This document shows, one piece after another, positions 50,213 to 60,690 of a stretch of 64,000 nucleotides of DNA. Location of the stretch: positions 186,001 to 250,000 of the forward strand of contig JAACMV010000016.1 of assembly GCA_010909725.1 (NCBI GenBank), written 5' to 3'. The position numbers were made by a program, and so were the translations under genes. The DNA is from Picochlorum sp. 'celeri' (Eukaryota > Chlorophyta > Trebouxiophyceae). The notes below the pieces were generated by a model. The model was not told the origin of the DNA. It was given only the letters and a program-made list of their open reading frames with translations, and searched no databases. How positions within the stretch are numbered: position 1 is the stretch's first letter; each line of letters opens with the position of its first letter.

Positions 50213-51994
50213 CTATTTATGGAGTTCATCATGAATACCCCGCATGATGGCAACGACAGCTTGAGATCCTGGATCGGTAACATCCTTTTGAGCATTCTCT
50301 GGAACATATGACGCCCTTCCTGCTTTTGCCACGAGATGTTTTGTGCTTTCTGCGCCGCTCTGTGCTGCTTCAAGGGCCTGCTGGGACGTGGCTAGCCCAC
50401 CATCTGTGGATACTGCTTGCTGTACTGCATTCGATAGAGGTATGAGAGCATCCAACATTGTACTGTCACCCAATACAGCTCCACCATAGTAACTCATCTT
50501 CTCGCAGCCTCGTTGAAGGCCAGTGGATATGTCCTTCAGAGATAATACATCGGCATCCTCATGCAATGCACTGGAAAAGGCTAGGAAGAAAATCTTCAAG
50601 AGAGCTCCGCTGCTTCCTCCCATGTCCTCGCCAGCAATGTTTGATATTTCTAATAGAGCTTTTGATAAGGTGGGCGCATTCTTCACGCTGTCTGACTCTT
50701 TCACCTTTGTTGCGCCGATGAAGTATGTGTCTCCACAGTCTCCATCGCCAATGGCAGCATCCAGCTCATTCAAAAGGTCTGAGCACGCAATGATACTGTC
50801 ACAGGCGGATACAATCACTCGATATACGGTATCCATATATTTCTTTCTCTCAACTGTTTCATCTCTTGTCGCAGACACGGTCCTCAAAGGTACGACAAAA
50901 TCCTTCTGAGGTGTAGGTGTCTGGACTGTGCAATGTGGCCATCCTGGGGCATCAGTTGGTGCATCGAGCGCGCGGAGGACCTCATCCCCCTCTGCGCCTT
51001 GTTTGATTCGAAGCAAAGAAATACTGAATCCCTTCATATCTAGCGAACTGAGGAACATGCCTGAGTAAAACCGTTCGATTCGAGCACCGAGAGTGTGTGT
51101 CACAGCCTTGATTGTCGAGGAGACAATGATGCCCATCTCGAGCTGCGTAATAGAACCAAGATTATTCAGTAAAATAACCACACGATCCCCAGGAGATACC
51201 TTTTGGTCGTCTTCGTATTTTCCGATGCACCCCACTCTCTCCACCATTTCCAAAACCACCTCATCGGCACTTTTCATGGTTTGCCGGCATGCACCTGGTT
51301 CACCATGTGCTCCTAGCCCCATCTCAAGTTCCCCTTCGTTCAAAATTCGCTTTGTCTTCTGTCCAGGCAATGTACAGGATGATACAGCGCATCCCATTGT
51401 TGTGATCGACTCAGTAACGCGGGTTGTCATCTGTTCTACCTCAGAAAGTGATCTACCTTGAGCTGCCCATGCCCCAGCACACTTTAACACGAGCATACAC
51501 CCAGCGAGCCCTCTCGCTCCAACTTTACTCCGAACATCTGCAGACGATCGTAAGGCCACATCGTCAGCGACTATAACCATCCGGGCATCGTATCCAGTCT
51601 CTGCTTTGATCTTCTCCAGGGCAGCACCAAAATTCAGCTTGTCTCCTGTGTAGTTGTTCACGACAATAAGAGCCCCAGAGGCCGTGATGGTATGACGAAG
51701 TGCAGTCAATATTGAGCTCTCTGACGGACTCGCAAAGATCTCACCGCACACAGCCGCTGACAGAAACCCAGATCCACAAAGCTTTGCAAAAGCCGGTTCG
51801 TGCCCACTCCCACCTCCGCTGAGGACAGCAACGCCTTGTGGTGTGTTTTGATCCATTAATTCGTATCTCTTTCGATCTAATACGACCTTTGTAGATGGAT
51901 ATCCATCCAAGCGACAGAGATTTGGACATAATTGGAGAAACCCGTCGATGGAGTCTTGGACAATCTGATCCTTCGAGTTGAGAAAGTAACTCAT
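50213..51994 (-). CDS. DAK1: Dihydroxyacetone kinase (DAK)
   Basis: The first ATG is at 51994, giving 593 residues, the size of fused single-chain DAKs. The DhaK half has GVAVLSGGGSGHEPAFAKL and MGLGAHGEPG, whose His forms the covalent hemiaminal with dihydroxyacetone. The DhaL half has LDAAIGDGDCGDT, the Asp cluster binding Mg-ATP, and GGSSGALLKIFF. It phosphorylates dihydroxyacetone (and related triokinase substrates) with ATP in glycerol metabolism, relevant to osmotic balance in algae. Single exon. Confidence 0.95.
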   Translation of the reverse strand: MSYFLNSKDQIVQDSIDGFLQLCPNLCRLDGYPSTKVVLDRKRYELMDQNTPQGVAVLSGGGSGHEPAFAKLCGSGFLSAAVCGEIFASPSESSILTALRHTITASGALIVVNNYTGDKLNFGAALEKIKAETGYDARMVIVADDVALRSSADVRSKVGARGLAGCMLVLKCAGAWAAQGRSLSEVEQMTTRVTESITTMGCAVSSCTLPGQKTKRILNEGELEMGLGAHGEPGACRQTMKSADEVVLEMVERVGCIGKYEDDQKVSPGDRVVILLNNLGSITQLEMGIIVSSTIKAVTHTLGARIERFYSGMFLSSLDMKGFSISLLRIKQGAEGDEVLRALDAPTDAPGWPHCTVQTPTPQKDFVVPLRTVSATRDETVERKKYMDTVYRVIVSACDSIIACSDLLNELDAAIGDGDCGDTYFIGATKVKESDSVKNAPTLSKALLEISNIAGEDMGGSSGALLKIFFLAFSSALHEDADVLSLKDISTGLQRGCEKMSYYGGAVLGDSTMLDALIPLSNAVQQAVSTDGGLATSQQALEAAQSGAESTKHLVAKAGRASYVPENAQKDVTDPGSQAVVAIMRGIHDELHK

Positions 51995-52414
51995 CTCGTC
52001 TATAATTCGATGGTGTTTTTTACACACGTCTTTGTAATGTTTTCAACTGTGCCAATACGGATGGTCCTGTGGCTCACGTAAAGGGCCCAATAGCAATCGG
52101 GGCAGATCACGTTTGAAGGCGCCCAATTTTCTTTGAAGGACGGTACCAAAGTCTTTGCATCTTATTCTTGGTCAGATTTTCTTGGACTGACCGAAAGTGA
52201 ATGGTGGCTGGAAGAAACTCCCGCTGGTAATAGGGTGTCATACATCTTCCAAGGCGTCCAAGATTCATTTCTGATACGTATGTATACTGTCAGAGTGCAT
52301 GAGTTGGCATGCTTCATGTAGAGGAAGCATAGGGTACTCATTGATATTCCGGGTTCTGGATAGATAGGCACGACGAGCGAGTTGTTTTCGTTTTATCCAC
52401 ATGTAAATAAAAGT
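51995..52414. other. Divergent region DAK / HMG-box gene
   Basis: About 420 bp with both 5' UTRs. A 62-codon plus frame at 52133-52321 has no recognisable features and is not called. The HMG frame is open back to 52382 but its ATG is 52415. Confidence 0.4.
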
Positions 52415-53530
52415 ATGGAGTCGAGTTCCATCACATTTCGAGATACAAGTGGGGTAGATTCGATGAATACAAGTGGCTCTGTGGGGGGAGTAGACCCAGG
52501 AAAACCTTGCCTGCAGACAGGTCAGCAGGAGGTGGATGTCACTGATGCACTTCTCAGGCAGGGTTCGCAGGATTTGAAGTTTTTTGCTGCACATGCGGAG
52601 CCGTCGTCCTCGGAACCAGCGCAGCAGGGTAGCACAAAGAGGAAGAGGAAACGACCACCAGTAGTTCCAAGGCCCAAGGGAGCCTTTATTTTCTATTCTA
52701 TGCAGTTCCGAGCGGCGTATAAAAAGACACACCCGGATTCAAATTTGACGGAGATGACCAAGGCGGCGGGTGCAGCATGGAAAGCCTTGTCAGATGAGGA
52801 GAAGAAGCCTTTTGTGGAGATGGCAACACAAGACAAGGAGCGATATGCCAAAGACAAACTGGCTCATCGCATGGAGAGCGATGATGGTGCCCAGAAAAAG
52901 AGAAAAGGAGTCTTTCTGTACTTTTTTGAACAGTTTAAGAAGCATTTCGACCTGCGGCCTGATTGGAAGAAGTTGAGTATGCCAGAGCTTTCAAAGGAAG
53001 CAGGCAAAGCATGGCAACAGTTGTCTGCGGAGGAAAAGGCCAAATATGCAGAGATGGCAAAGGAGGACGCAGATCATATGGCACCTGAAGGTGTCAGTAA
53101 CACGATAGGGTTGGCTGAGCATCGAAATACGTCCCGTGGTACTGCTGCAGCTGCTGCTGCTGCTACTAGTTCAGGACCTTCTATTAATAGGAATATTCCC
53201 AGGATTGCCAGTGCAGATCAGATACCAAACCCCCTGGAAGTATATCAGAAACAATTACATGATCAAATACATGAGTTGATGGGCACGTTGAAAAGGTTTC
53301 ATCAACAATCTCCGCTAGAAAGGGTAGTCTCAACACAGAGGCATCAGGCAAACTTGAGCCCATTTGTCCCGCAGCCCCTACTTGCCTCTCACCCTAGTGG
53401 CACTGCAAGCCCTTCCTCCCTTGCTCTTCCATCTAGGACGATAGAAAGTGGCCATCCTGCATTGCTTCCCAGGCCAAGGCGGCGAAGGAGCAATGAGACA
53501 GTTCTTCTCAAAGGAAAAGTGTTAGACTAG
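52415..53530 (+). CDS. Two-HMG-box DNA-binding protein
   Basis: ATG at 52415 gives about 371 residues in a single exon. After a Ser/Gly/Thr-rich N-terminus with a KRKRKR nuclear signal (about 75-81) come two HMG boxes: residues 86-153 (RPKGAFIFYSMQFRAAYKKT, WKALSDEEKKPFVEMA) and 164-230 (KKRKGVFLYFFEQFKKHFDL, WQQLSAEEKAKYAEMA). An Ala run (TAAAAAAATS) and a Pro/Ser/Gln-rich tail ending in Arg/Lys follow. Such proteins bend DNA or package chromatin, including in organelle nucleoids; this one looks nuclear. A specific target is not shown. Confidence 0.9.
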   Translation: MESSSITFRDTSGVDSMNTSGSVGGVDPGKPCLQTGQQEVDVTDALLRQGSQDLKFFAAHAEPSSSEPAQQGSTKRKRKRPPVVPRPKGAFIFYSMQFRAAYKKTHPDSNLTEMTKAAGAAWKALSDEEKKPFVEMATQDKERYAKDKLAHRMESDDGAQKKRKGVFLYFFEQFKKHFDLRPDWKKLSMPELSKEAGKAWQQLSAEEKAKYAEMAKEDADHMAPEGVSNTIGLAEHRNTSRGTAAAAAAATSSGPSINRNIPRIASADQIPNPLEVYQKQLHDQIHELMGTLKRFHQQSPLERVVSTQRHQANLSPFVPQPLLASHPSGTASPSSLALPSRTIESGHPALLPRPRRRRSNETVLLKGKVLD

Positions 53531-53572
53531 CACATGCATATTGCGTTTTTCTCAGTCACAATGAACAGTATA

Positions 53573-54247
53573 TTAAATGATATTAGCATGTTTCGATGTA
53601 GAATTGGAAGATATTAAAAGTGAACCAATGAAGCCAATCATGGCCCACATGGAGCACAGGAGCAAGACCACCACTATGGTGCCTGCGCTTGATGCTTGCA
53701 CGACTTGAGACACGTACATCCACGAAATTGGGAACAACACCGACATGACAATTTTCCATTCTAACACCCCGCCATCTATCCTCGAAAAGAGCCACAGCAT
53801 GCATATCAACACACAGAATGATGCATGCACAAACAGGGCACCCCCATGACCTGGTGATGCATCTTCATGCTCAGCATGCTGCACCATATCGTCCTTTTCG
53901 TATTGCTGCCGTAGCATGCTCAAATTCTCAGATAAAACAGCAATTTCCTCCTTCGTGTGTTTCAACTTCTTCATGGCCTTCTTCCTATCTGTGTCTTTTG
54001 CGTCAATTTCTTCCTTCAACTCTCTGATAGCCTTTCTGTACAAATCCTCTTGTGCATACAAGTGTTCTATGATTCGGTTCAAGTCAGTCAACTTCGATGC
54101 AGGGATGTATCCCTTGGGCCGTATTCCAACCAGTGAAGCCACATAGATCATCCATGACAGAAACAGGGAAAGGTAGTATTTACACCACTGCAAAGGAAGG
54201 AACACGAGTCCCGAGCATAATCTTCTAGCTGTGCTCAATAAGAACAT
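53573..54247 (-). CDS. Coiled-coil membrane protein, unknown
   Basis: A 224-residue protein with the ATG at 54247. A hydrophobic N-terminal segment (about residues 13-42) is followed by a coiled coil (about 55-120: IIEHLYAQEDLYRKAIRELK, KKLKHTKEEIAVLSENLSML), and then three membrane helices (about 136-152, 162-182, 190-212). I do not recognise the family; the layout resembles small ER or Golgi membrane proteins with a cytosolic coiled coil. Convergent with the HMG gene (42 bp between stops). Confidence 0.65.
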   Translation of the reverse strand: MFLLSTARRLCSGLVFLPLQWCKYYLSLFLSWMIYVASLVGIRPKGYIPASKLTDLNRIIEHLYAQEDLYRKAIRELKEEIDAKDTDRKKAMKKLKHTKEEIAVLSENLSMLRQQYEKDDMVQHAEHEDASPGHGGALFVHASFCVLICMLWLFSRIDGGVLEWKIVMSVLFPISWMYVSQVVQASSAGTIVVVLLLCSMWAMIGFIGSLLISSNSTSKHANII

Positions 54248-54440
54248 TCTTTTACAAGATAGTATTGTCTACAGATGCATATACAGCGGATTCTTGTCTG
54301 ATATTCCGTCACGTTGAATGCTCAAATTTTCAAACTGTGACTCTCGTATGCACCCGCTTTTCGGTCTTCATTACAGCAATTCGAATTTTCATGCATTTAT
54401 TTTCATATAATTATTGATAATTAATGCTCGCCCCGCGTCG

Positions 54441-56345
54441 TTAGTGTACACACAAGGATCTAGCATGATCATAGTTGTTTTCCGTCATCTGAGGACTCTG
54501 CCAGGTGATGCCCTTCACACGCCTGCCCCCTTCTGGAGGGAGCATATGTACATGTGTGGGAGAAAATGTCATTCCAAACATCTTTCCACACTCAATATCT
54601 TTGCCACATACTGCAGTAGCATCGGGTTTCTTCATACTTTCTTCTACCTGGCGCAGTTTATCTACAGTTTCCAAACTACCTATTTCTGGAATGAAGTAGA
54701 TGACGCATCGCTGGTTGAGATCCAACGAAACTCCATCAGCACAGTCGTATAGGAATGTGTGAGGATCGATCGAGGCAGGATCCTCATGATTCAAGTCTTT
54801 GAGAGGAGTCGATGAAATTTCTTTCACACGTCGCACATCCCCAACATCAGCCCACATAACCTGGTGACCCATGGAGAGGAGAGATGCAGTTGAGTTGAAC
54901 ATAATTTCTCTTCGTACGATGTCGTCATCACCACCATGCTCTCTGGAAGTTGAATGGAAGTACACAGCCACACTGAGAACATACAAGTGGGACCAACACA
55001 ACTCATCTGAAGTGATCACAAGCGGATGTATTTGTAACGACTGCAAATGACACATGGCTTCCATCAATTCTGGTATTTGATCCGCTGACGTGCAAGCAAG
55101 AAGTAAAACTACGTGCTCCTTCGCGACGAATTCTGCAAGCTCCTCCAGCTCGTGGACAGGAGCCTGGTGATCGTGAGCGCTATTTCCACCACGAATCATC
55201 AATGGAAAGTCCTTTCCAGAATCCATTGATATTGCACCGCACTCGACAGTACCACTGTGCTTCACTATTGGGTCTGTCTGTGTCTTTGGCATGTAGCTGG
55301 CATATTCACATGGACAGACAGCAGGTCTCATGCGCCGAATGATACACATGGGTGTGTCTTCTTCGCATGGAGACACTTTGAACTCAGTATGCCTGCCCGT
55401 CCCGAGGTGACCCTGGTAGTCACCATACTGAAATGACAAGACCCCATTTACATATGCATACCAATTGCTGAATTGAACACTCGTCCAGATGTTAATCTCG
55501 TTGATTGTTTCATCCGATTGATTTCCTAAATACGGCCTGGAGTGCTGATAATGCATGATCGCTCCCAATTCTGTGGCATCCACAACATCCACCAAGCCAT
55601 CCGCAATGACTTGGTTGAGAAACCAATTATCACACCTCGATTTCCCCCAAATGAAGGGAGGCACACTTTGATTAATTAAAATCTGCGAGCTGGATGTCCA
55701 CGAGAACACGTCCAACCCTCCAAACGTGTGCAAAATTGCATCCTCATTATTCTGCCCATACTGTTCTGTAACTTCTATGCTTTGACCGATATCAATCCGG
55801 GCTGAAGTCACGAAATATCCTCTATTCCTTGTAACACGATGCGACCATTGATGTATGTGTATCAGAGCGTCAATATACCGTTGCGATATATGTATATCGC
55901 TATTTATCAGTGTCACAAGGCCTCCTTGTCCAACTGAGGAGGCAACCTCAAGAATTGCATGAAACAGGGGAATCTCATGAAAGCCTCTATGTATAAAGCG
56001 AATAAAATGAACTCTCTCGGACTTTAGCGACCGTTGAATACGATGTATGCTTTGCTCATGATCCAGAATGATGTATATAGTCGGAGAAGGCTGAATACCA
56101 AGCCATGACGAAAGTGCCGTCAACTGTGATCGAGCATCATGATCTGTTCTGAATGGCTTGAAGACTGATACAATTGAATGGTCCAGCACCACCCCTCTTG
56201 TTTCTTCGATTCCTGGGGACGACAACAGCCTCACCAAAATCACCACCATCAGCCCAAGGTACAACACCAGTCTTGCACTCCATCCCGCCAGCCTGGATTC
56301 CCCCAAGCGTTTCGGGAGGATGCCCAACCTACTTGACTGCCTCAT
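54441..56345 (-). CDS. Putative Golgi glycosyltransferase-like type II membrane protein
   Basis: The first ATG of the frame is at 56345, giving 634 residues. A membrane anchor (about residues 17-34, RLVLYLGLMVVILVRLL) is followed by a luminal region. One block reads like a nucleotide-sugar transferase fold: VTLINSDIHISQRYIDALIH (S-D-I, a D-x-D-like place), TFGGLDVFSW and FIWGKSRCDNWFLNQVIADG. A second block from about residue 420 (ELAEFVAKEHVVLLLACTSA, MWADVGDVRRV) resembles the GT77-type nucleotide-diphospho-sugar transferase fold, which suggests a two-domain enzyme. Neither assignment is secure. Acceptors unknown. Confidence 0.6.
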   Translation of the reverse strand: MRQSSRLGILPKRLGESRLAGWSARLVLYLGLMVVILVRLLSSPGIEETRGVVLDHSIVSVFKPFRTDHDARSQLTALSSWLGIQPSPTIYIILDHEQSIHRIQRSLKSERVHFIRFIHRGFHEIPLFHAILEVASSVGQGGLVTLINSDIHISQRYIDALIHIHQWSHRVTRNRGYFVTSARIDIGQSIEVTEQYGQNNEDAILHTFGGLDVFSWTSSSQILINQSVPPFIWGKSRCDNWFLNQVIADGLVDVVDATELGAIMHYQHSRPYLGNQSDETINEINIWTSVQFSNWYAYVNGVLSFQYGDYQGHLGTGRHTEFKVSPCEEDTPMCIIRRMRPAVCPCEYASYMPKTQTDPIVKHSGTVECGAISMDSGKDFPLMIRGGNSAHDHQAPVHELEELAEFVAKEHVVLLLACTSADQIPELMEAMCHLQSLQIHPLVITSDELCWSHLYVLSVAVYFHSTSREHGGDDDIVRREIMFNSTASLLSMGHQVMWADVGDVRRVKEISSTPLKDLNHEDPASIDPHTFLYDCADGVSLDLNQRCVIYFIPEIGSLETVDKLRQVEESMKKPDATAVCGKDIECGKMFGMTFSPTHVHMLPPEGGRRVKGITWQSPQMTENNYDHARSLCVH

Positions 56346-56676
56346 TGATACTCCATGAAGACATCTACGTGTAATACGACTGCATCTTGTGCTGTAGAGA
56401 ATACGTGCAAAAATATCCCGGCGCTCCTTCACCCTTGATGCTGCAAACGCAATGCTTTCTCATGGATCTCAATTATGAAACACAATAGTATATAGTTTAC
56501 AGGAAAGAATCGAATGGTGGAATAAACACATGATTCAAATTCCTGAAAAGTTTCGTGAATAAACATTTAAATACATCACCCTATCAGGATTGGATTGCAA
56601 ATGCTGCTCCATCGATGATATAGATTTTCGACAGAGGCAATTCGCATTGTAAATCTTACTCTATTTCTGAAAATTC

Positions 56677-57546
56677 ATGATGATGAAAGCATCGATTTCT
56701 TCAACATCTGCAAGGAACTGCCTTGTCAGCCAGCAGCAAGTGAGAGGCGGTGTATCTACCCCCGTTGCTGTCCGATATACCATGAATACTGCAAAACACG
56801 CAGTCTTCATGGGGACAAAAGGAGTATCATCGTCCAAAATCAGAAGGGGTGATGCGCTGCAGACCTCTGCCGCGATAGATCCGGATAATGCTTCTATTTT
56901 GGTTGCTGGTGGAGGAGGAGTGGGACTGGAGGTGACTCGTAGGTTGAAAGATATGGGTGCTTGGGTGTGGCAACTTCAGAGGACTGAGAAGCGTAGAAAG
57001 GAAATTGAAGATATGATGGCCATTGTTGCTATTGGAGACGCTATGAACCCAGAAGATCTTGACAAGACGTTTGCTGCCATTGATGGGGTGGATGCTGTGG
57101 TGTCCACGATTGGTGGAACAACTGCCGATCCGTCAGCGGATTCGACAGGAAATATTAACTTGATTGAAGCTGCTGTCAAGCATGGAGTGCAAAAGTTCAT
57201 TCTGGTGACATCGATTGGTACAGGTGACTCAAAAGACGGGTGCTCACCTGATGTCTATGATGTGCTCAAGCCAGTGCTTTTGGAGAAGGAAAAGGCAGAG
57301 GCCAAGCTCAAGTCAACCGATATGGACTGGATTATTATTCGCCCTGGAGGATTGCAGTCTGAGGAACCTACCGGAAATGGCGTGTTGACGGAGAATACCA
57401 CTGTTTGTGGAACAATCACTCGTGGTGATGTGGCAGATCTTGTGTGCAAGGCTATGCGCTCTAGTTCAGCTGATAGAAAGGTTTTGAGCGCTGTAGATAC
57501 AGAGAAAATGTTTGGATCTCCAGAATTTGAGATATTCAAGCTATAA
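56677..57546 (+). CDS. Plastid NAD(P)-binding atypical SDR protein
   Basis: A 289-residue single-exon protein. Residues 1-65 are Ser/Thr/Arg-rich with no acids at the start, like a transit peptide. The Rossmann domain begins SILVAGGGGVGLEVTRRL (dinucleotide site), continues with VDAVVSTIGGTTADPS, FILVTSIGTGDSKD and WIIIRPGGLQSEEPTGNGVL, and lacks the YxxxK of classical SDRs. It belongs to the atypical SDR/NmrA-like group that in plants includes the At2g34460 and TIC62/HCF173 relatives. The exact reaction is unknown. Convergent with the PTH2-like gene. Confidence 0.82.
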   Translation: MMMKASISSTSARNCLVSQQQVRGGVSTPVAVRYTMNTAKHAVFMGTKGVSSSKIRRGDALQTSAAIDPDNASILVAGGGGVGLEVTRRLKDMGAWVWQLQRTEKRRKEIEDMMAIVAIGDAMNPEDLDKTFAAIDGVDAVVSTIGGTTADPSADSTGNINLIEAAVKHGVQKFILVTSIGTGDSKDGCSPDVYDVLKPVLLEKEKAEAKLKSTDMDWIIIRPGGLQSEEPTGNGVLTENTTVCGTITRGDVADLVCKAMRSSSADRKVLSAVDTEKMFGSPEFEIFKL

Positions 57547-57602
57547 ATCTTTATTATTATGCTAATGTGAATTACATGTATATCAAACACCATATGAGAT
57601 GG

Positions 57603-58112
57603 TTAGAGTTTCTGTAGTGATGAGACAATAGATGACACGGAGCACGCGTCTCCTGGTCCTATCACCATGGCTTTTCTCATTTTATTTCTTGTTTCAGAGT
57701 CAAATGTCACAAATGTATGCGTTGGTATGTGCATCTCTCGAGCTCTCATTTGAAACTCTTGCAGTTCTGTCTCCTTTGCAACACAATATGATTCAATGGC
57801 ATGCCCTGTGGCCTCCCATTCGGCCAATCTAGGGTCTCTCCGTTTATATAACTTCTTGAATTGACCTAAAACTGTTCTAGATGCGACATCTGCCAGAAAA
57901 GACAGATCTTGTCTCAAGTCAGATAGCAAAACGATGGCCAGCACGAGGTGCTCACCTCCTTGAGTGATTGAACCTGAGCTAGTTGATGATGGGTACAGAG
58001 CGAAAATCTTTTTCTTCAACTTTTTAAGAGAAAAATAGTTTCCTAATGCGTATCCAACGCAGAATGCAGAAGAGACCATAAGGGTCGTCTGCTGCCACGA
58101 TGCAGCAACCAT
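57603..58112 (-). CDS. Degenerate PTH2-like (peptidyl-tRNA hydrolase 2 fold) protein
   Basis: A 169-residue protein with an N-terminal membrane helix (about residues 10-27), as in animal PTRH2, and a domain that follows the PTH2 pattern: VLAIVLLSDLRQDLS, then QFKKLYKRRDPRLAEWEATG, HAIESYCVAKETELQE and a late MVIGPGDACSVSSIVSSL. In active PTH2 the segment after R-x-D-L is K-M-x-x-G-K-x-A-A-Q-x-x-H-A. Here it reads Q-D-L-S-F-L-A-D-V-A-S-R-T-V, so the catalytic Lys and His-Ala are missing, and the Arg-Thr-Q of the late loop reads Thr-Arg-Asn. It may be a non-enzymatic paralogue. ATG at 58112. Confidence 0.7.
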   Translation of the reverse strand: MVAASWQQTTLMVSSAFCVGYALGNYFSLKKLKKKIFALYPSSTSSGSITQGGEHLVLAIVLLSDLRQDLSFLADVASRTVLGQFKKLYKRRDPRLAEWEATGHAIESYCVAKETELQEFQMRAREMHIPTHTFVTFDSETRNKMRKAMVIGPGDACSVSSIVSSLQKL

Positions 58113-58532
58113 ACCAGTGGGATTGATCAGTGCTATCAGTACTACTTAAGACGTACAATGTGCAAATGTTGTGCGATTTCAAATGTCATATCCATCATGC
58201 ATGCAACACAAGGCGAACAATTGAGCCTCGCCACATTGCGCTCATATGTACTCCTATCAAAGAGGACATTCAATGGGAACTAGCAGTTCACCCTTTGTTT
58301 GAATACAATGCTCATTGAATCCGGCCAAGCGTGATACCTGAAGAGCATGCTCACATATTTTAATTACTGCATTCTAGTCATCGTGATTATTTAATGGGGT
58401 ATATGCTCCATACTGAATCGATTCTGTTCGTCGCATGGCCTTGCATAGCAGCATGGCATGCTCGAGTTCTTCTGGATGATGAGAAAGCATAGAAGGTGGA
58501 TACGAATCAATTAATGATTTACAGATAGCACA
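58113..58532. other. Intergenic region upstream of DDX55
   Basis: Divergent region, about 420 bp, between the PTH2-like gene and the helicase. No coding frame, RNA gene or repeat supported. Confidence 0.4.
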
Positions 58533-60463
58533 ATGACTTCTTCGAAAAGGTTTTCGGAGCTTGGGCTCACCGAAGAGACTCTGAATGTGATTGAGAATGT
58601 GCTTGGTTTTGAACGTGCAACTCCAGTGCAAGAGGCGACAATTCCTTTGTTCAGTGGGAACAAGGATGTATCTGTTGACGCCTGTACTGGTTCAGGGAAG
58701 ACATTGGCTTTTGTGGTCCCAATTATCGAAAAACTCCGTAGATTGGCTAGACCTTTGAAAAAGCATCAGGTTGGTGCTGTGATCCTGTCTCCCACACGTG
58801 AGTTGGCCAGGCAAATCATGGAGGTGGCTTCTTGTTTTGTTAAAACATTGGATTGGGCGTCTGTATCGCTGCTGGTTGGAGGAAGGTATGACATATTTGC
58901 AAGACTTGTGTGAGATGATCTGTCCTGAGATGACGTGTTGTATCTTGTAATGCCAGGGATCCGCAAGAAGATGTGGCCATGCTCCAGAATGACGGGTGTA
59001 CGTTATTAATCGGTACTCCGGGTAGAATCGATGATGTCTTTGAAAGGTGTAGATTTATAGACTTGAAGTCTTTGGAAGTGTTGGTGTTGGATGAAGCTGA
59101 CAGACTGTTAGACATGGGGTTCGAGCGCCAGATTGATTCCATCATGAAGAAAATTCCACGGCAGAGAAGGACAGGATTGTTTAGTGCTACGCAAACAGAT
59201 GCGGTCAAGGCCCTTGCACGAGCAGGGTTGAGAAATCCCATTCGGGTTGCTGTTGCTGTGGAATACAAATCCTCCAAATCAGAGACAGCAAAAGGTCAGG
59301 TGACCCCTGGTTCGCTACAGGTTTATTATCGAATTACAGATCAAAGACAGAAAGTATGTGATCTATTTCACTTTTTAGCTGCTCACAGTTCGGAAAAGGT
59401 GATTGTGTATTTTTTGACATGTGCCTGTGTTGATTATTTTCACCTGGCTATTAGAGCCATGTTGAAAGCTTCCGGGAAGACGAATCCTCCCAAATTGATG
59501 CTACACACTCTTCATGGACGAATGAAACAAGCCGCTCGGGAAGCCTCGCTGAATGCCTTCTCCAAGGCTGATTCGGGTATTTTGATTGCAACAGATGTGG
59601 CTGCACGAGGCTTGGATATTCCAGATGTACATTGGGTCTTACAGTATGATGCTCCACAGGATCCTTCCTCATTTGTACATCGATGTGGTAGAACGGCACG
59701 GATGGGTAGATCTGGCAATGCAGTCATCTTTCTGACCCCTCAGGAGGAGCCATACGTGAAATTCTTGGAATTGAGAAAGGTGCCCATGAAGGAGGATGAC
59801 ACGCCATGGGAAGAAGAGCGTATAGACAAGGATGAGATACTCCATGTTCTTCGAAGGGAATCTGAGACGGACAGGCTGATGATGGATTTCGGGATGAGAG
59901 CCTTTGTGAGTTATCTGCGAGCGTATAAGGAGCATGTCTGCAAGTATATTTTCCAATTTGGCGATTTACAAATGGGCTGGTTAGCATCTTCGTTTGCCTT
60001 ATTACGACTACCGAAAATGAAAGAGGTGAAAAAAGCTGCCAGGCTTTTAAAAGCAGGAGAACTTGAAGGATTCTCGGAATCTCCTGTCGATCCTGCCACA
60101 ATCCCATTCAAAGACAAGATGAGAGAGAAGCAAAGACAAAGCGCACTGAGAAAAGTTGCACAAGAACAAGAGGAGGAAAATTCAATGCAAGAGAAGCCGC
60201 AAAAGAAGAAAAAAAAGGAGGCCAAGCCTCAGCAGCCTTCAGTGAGACTAACTGCCGCAAAGAGGAGGACTCTGGAAAGCAGGCAGGAATTGGCTGATCT
60301 AGATGAGGACTACGCGCTTTGGAAAAAGCTGAAAAAGGGCAAGATATCTCTTGCAGAATATGACGCAGCAACGGAGATGGATGAAATATTAGATTCAGGT
60401 AATCAGTTGTTAGATGCAGCATTGAAAAAGAAGGCAAAGAAAAAGGCCAGAAAGAAGAGGTGA
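58533..60463 (+). CDS. DDX55: DEAD-box RNA helicase DDX55/Spb4
   Basis: Exon 1 is 58533-58885, exon 2 is 58957-60463, with a 71-nt intron (donor GTATGA). The 619-residue protein has the Q motif (FERATPVQEATIPLF), motif I (ACTGSGKT), PTRELA, GTPGR, DEAD in LVLDEADRLLDMGF, SAT in GLFSAT, and HRCGRTARMGR. The C-terminal DUF4217 region (AFVSYLRAYKEHVCKYIFQF, LQMGWLASSFALLRLPK) and the Lys-rich tail are those of DDX55/Spb4, needed for 60S subunit assembly in the nucleolus. Confidence 0.93.
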
Positions 60464-60690
60464 TCTTACTTATTGTTCTTGGTTCAATCAAATTACATGA
60501 ATAGATGGTATATGCTTGTAATCATGGGGCAATAATATAAACACGGGAAAGTATTCTGTCTGAAGAACTTCTGGTTGCTCTTCTGTCAATGGATCTCTGA
60601 CACCTCAAATCCCTGCTTCACAGGAAATACTCTTGCTCAGAGCAAGCCACCCCGCAAGAAAGTCATTCAGGGATATATATATGGTAAGAT

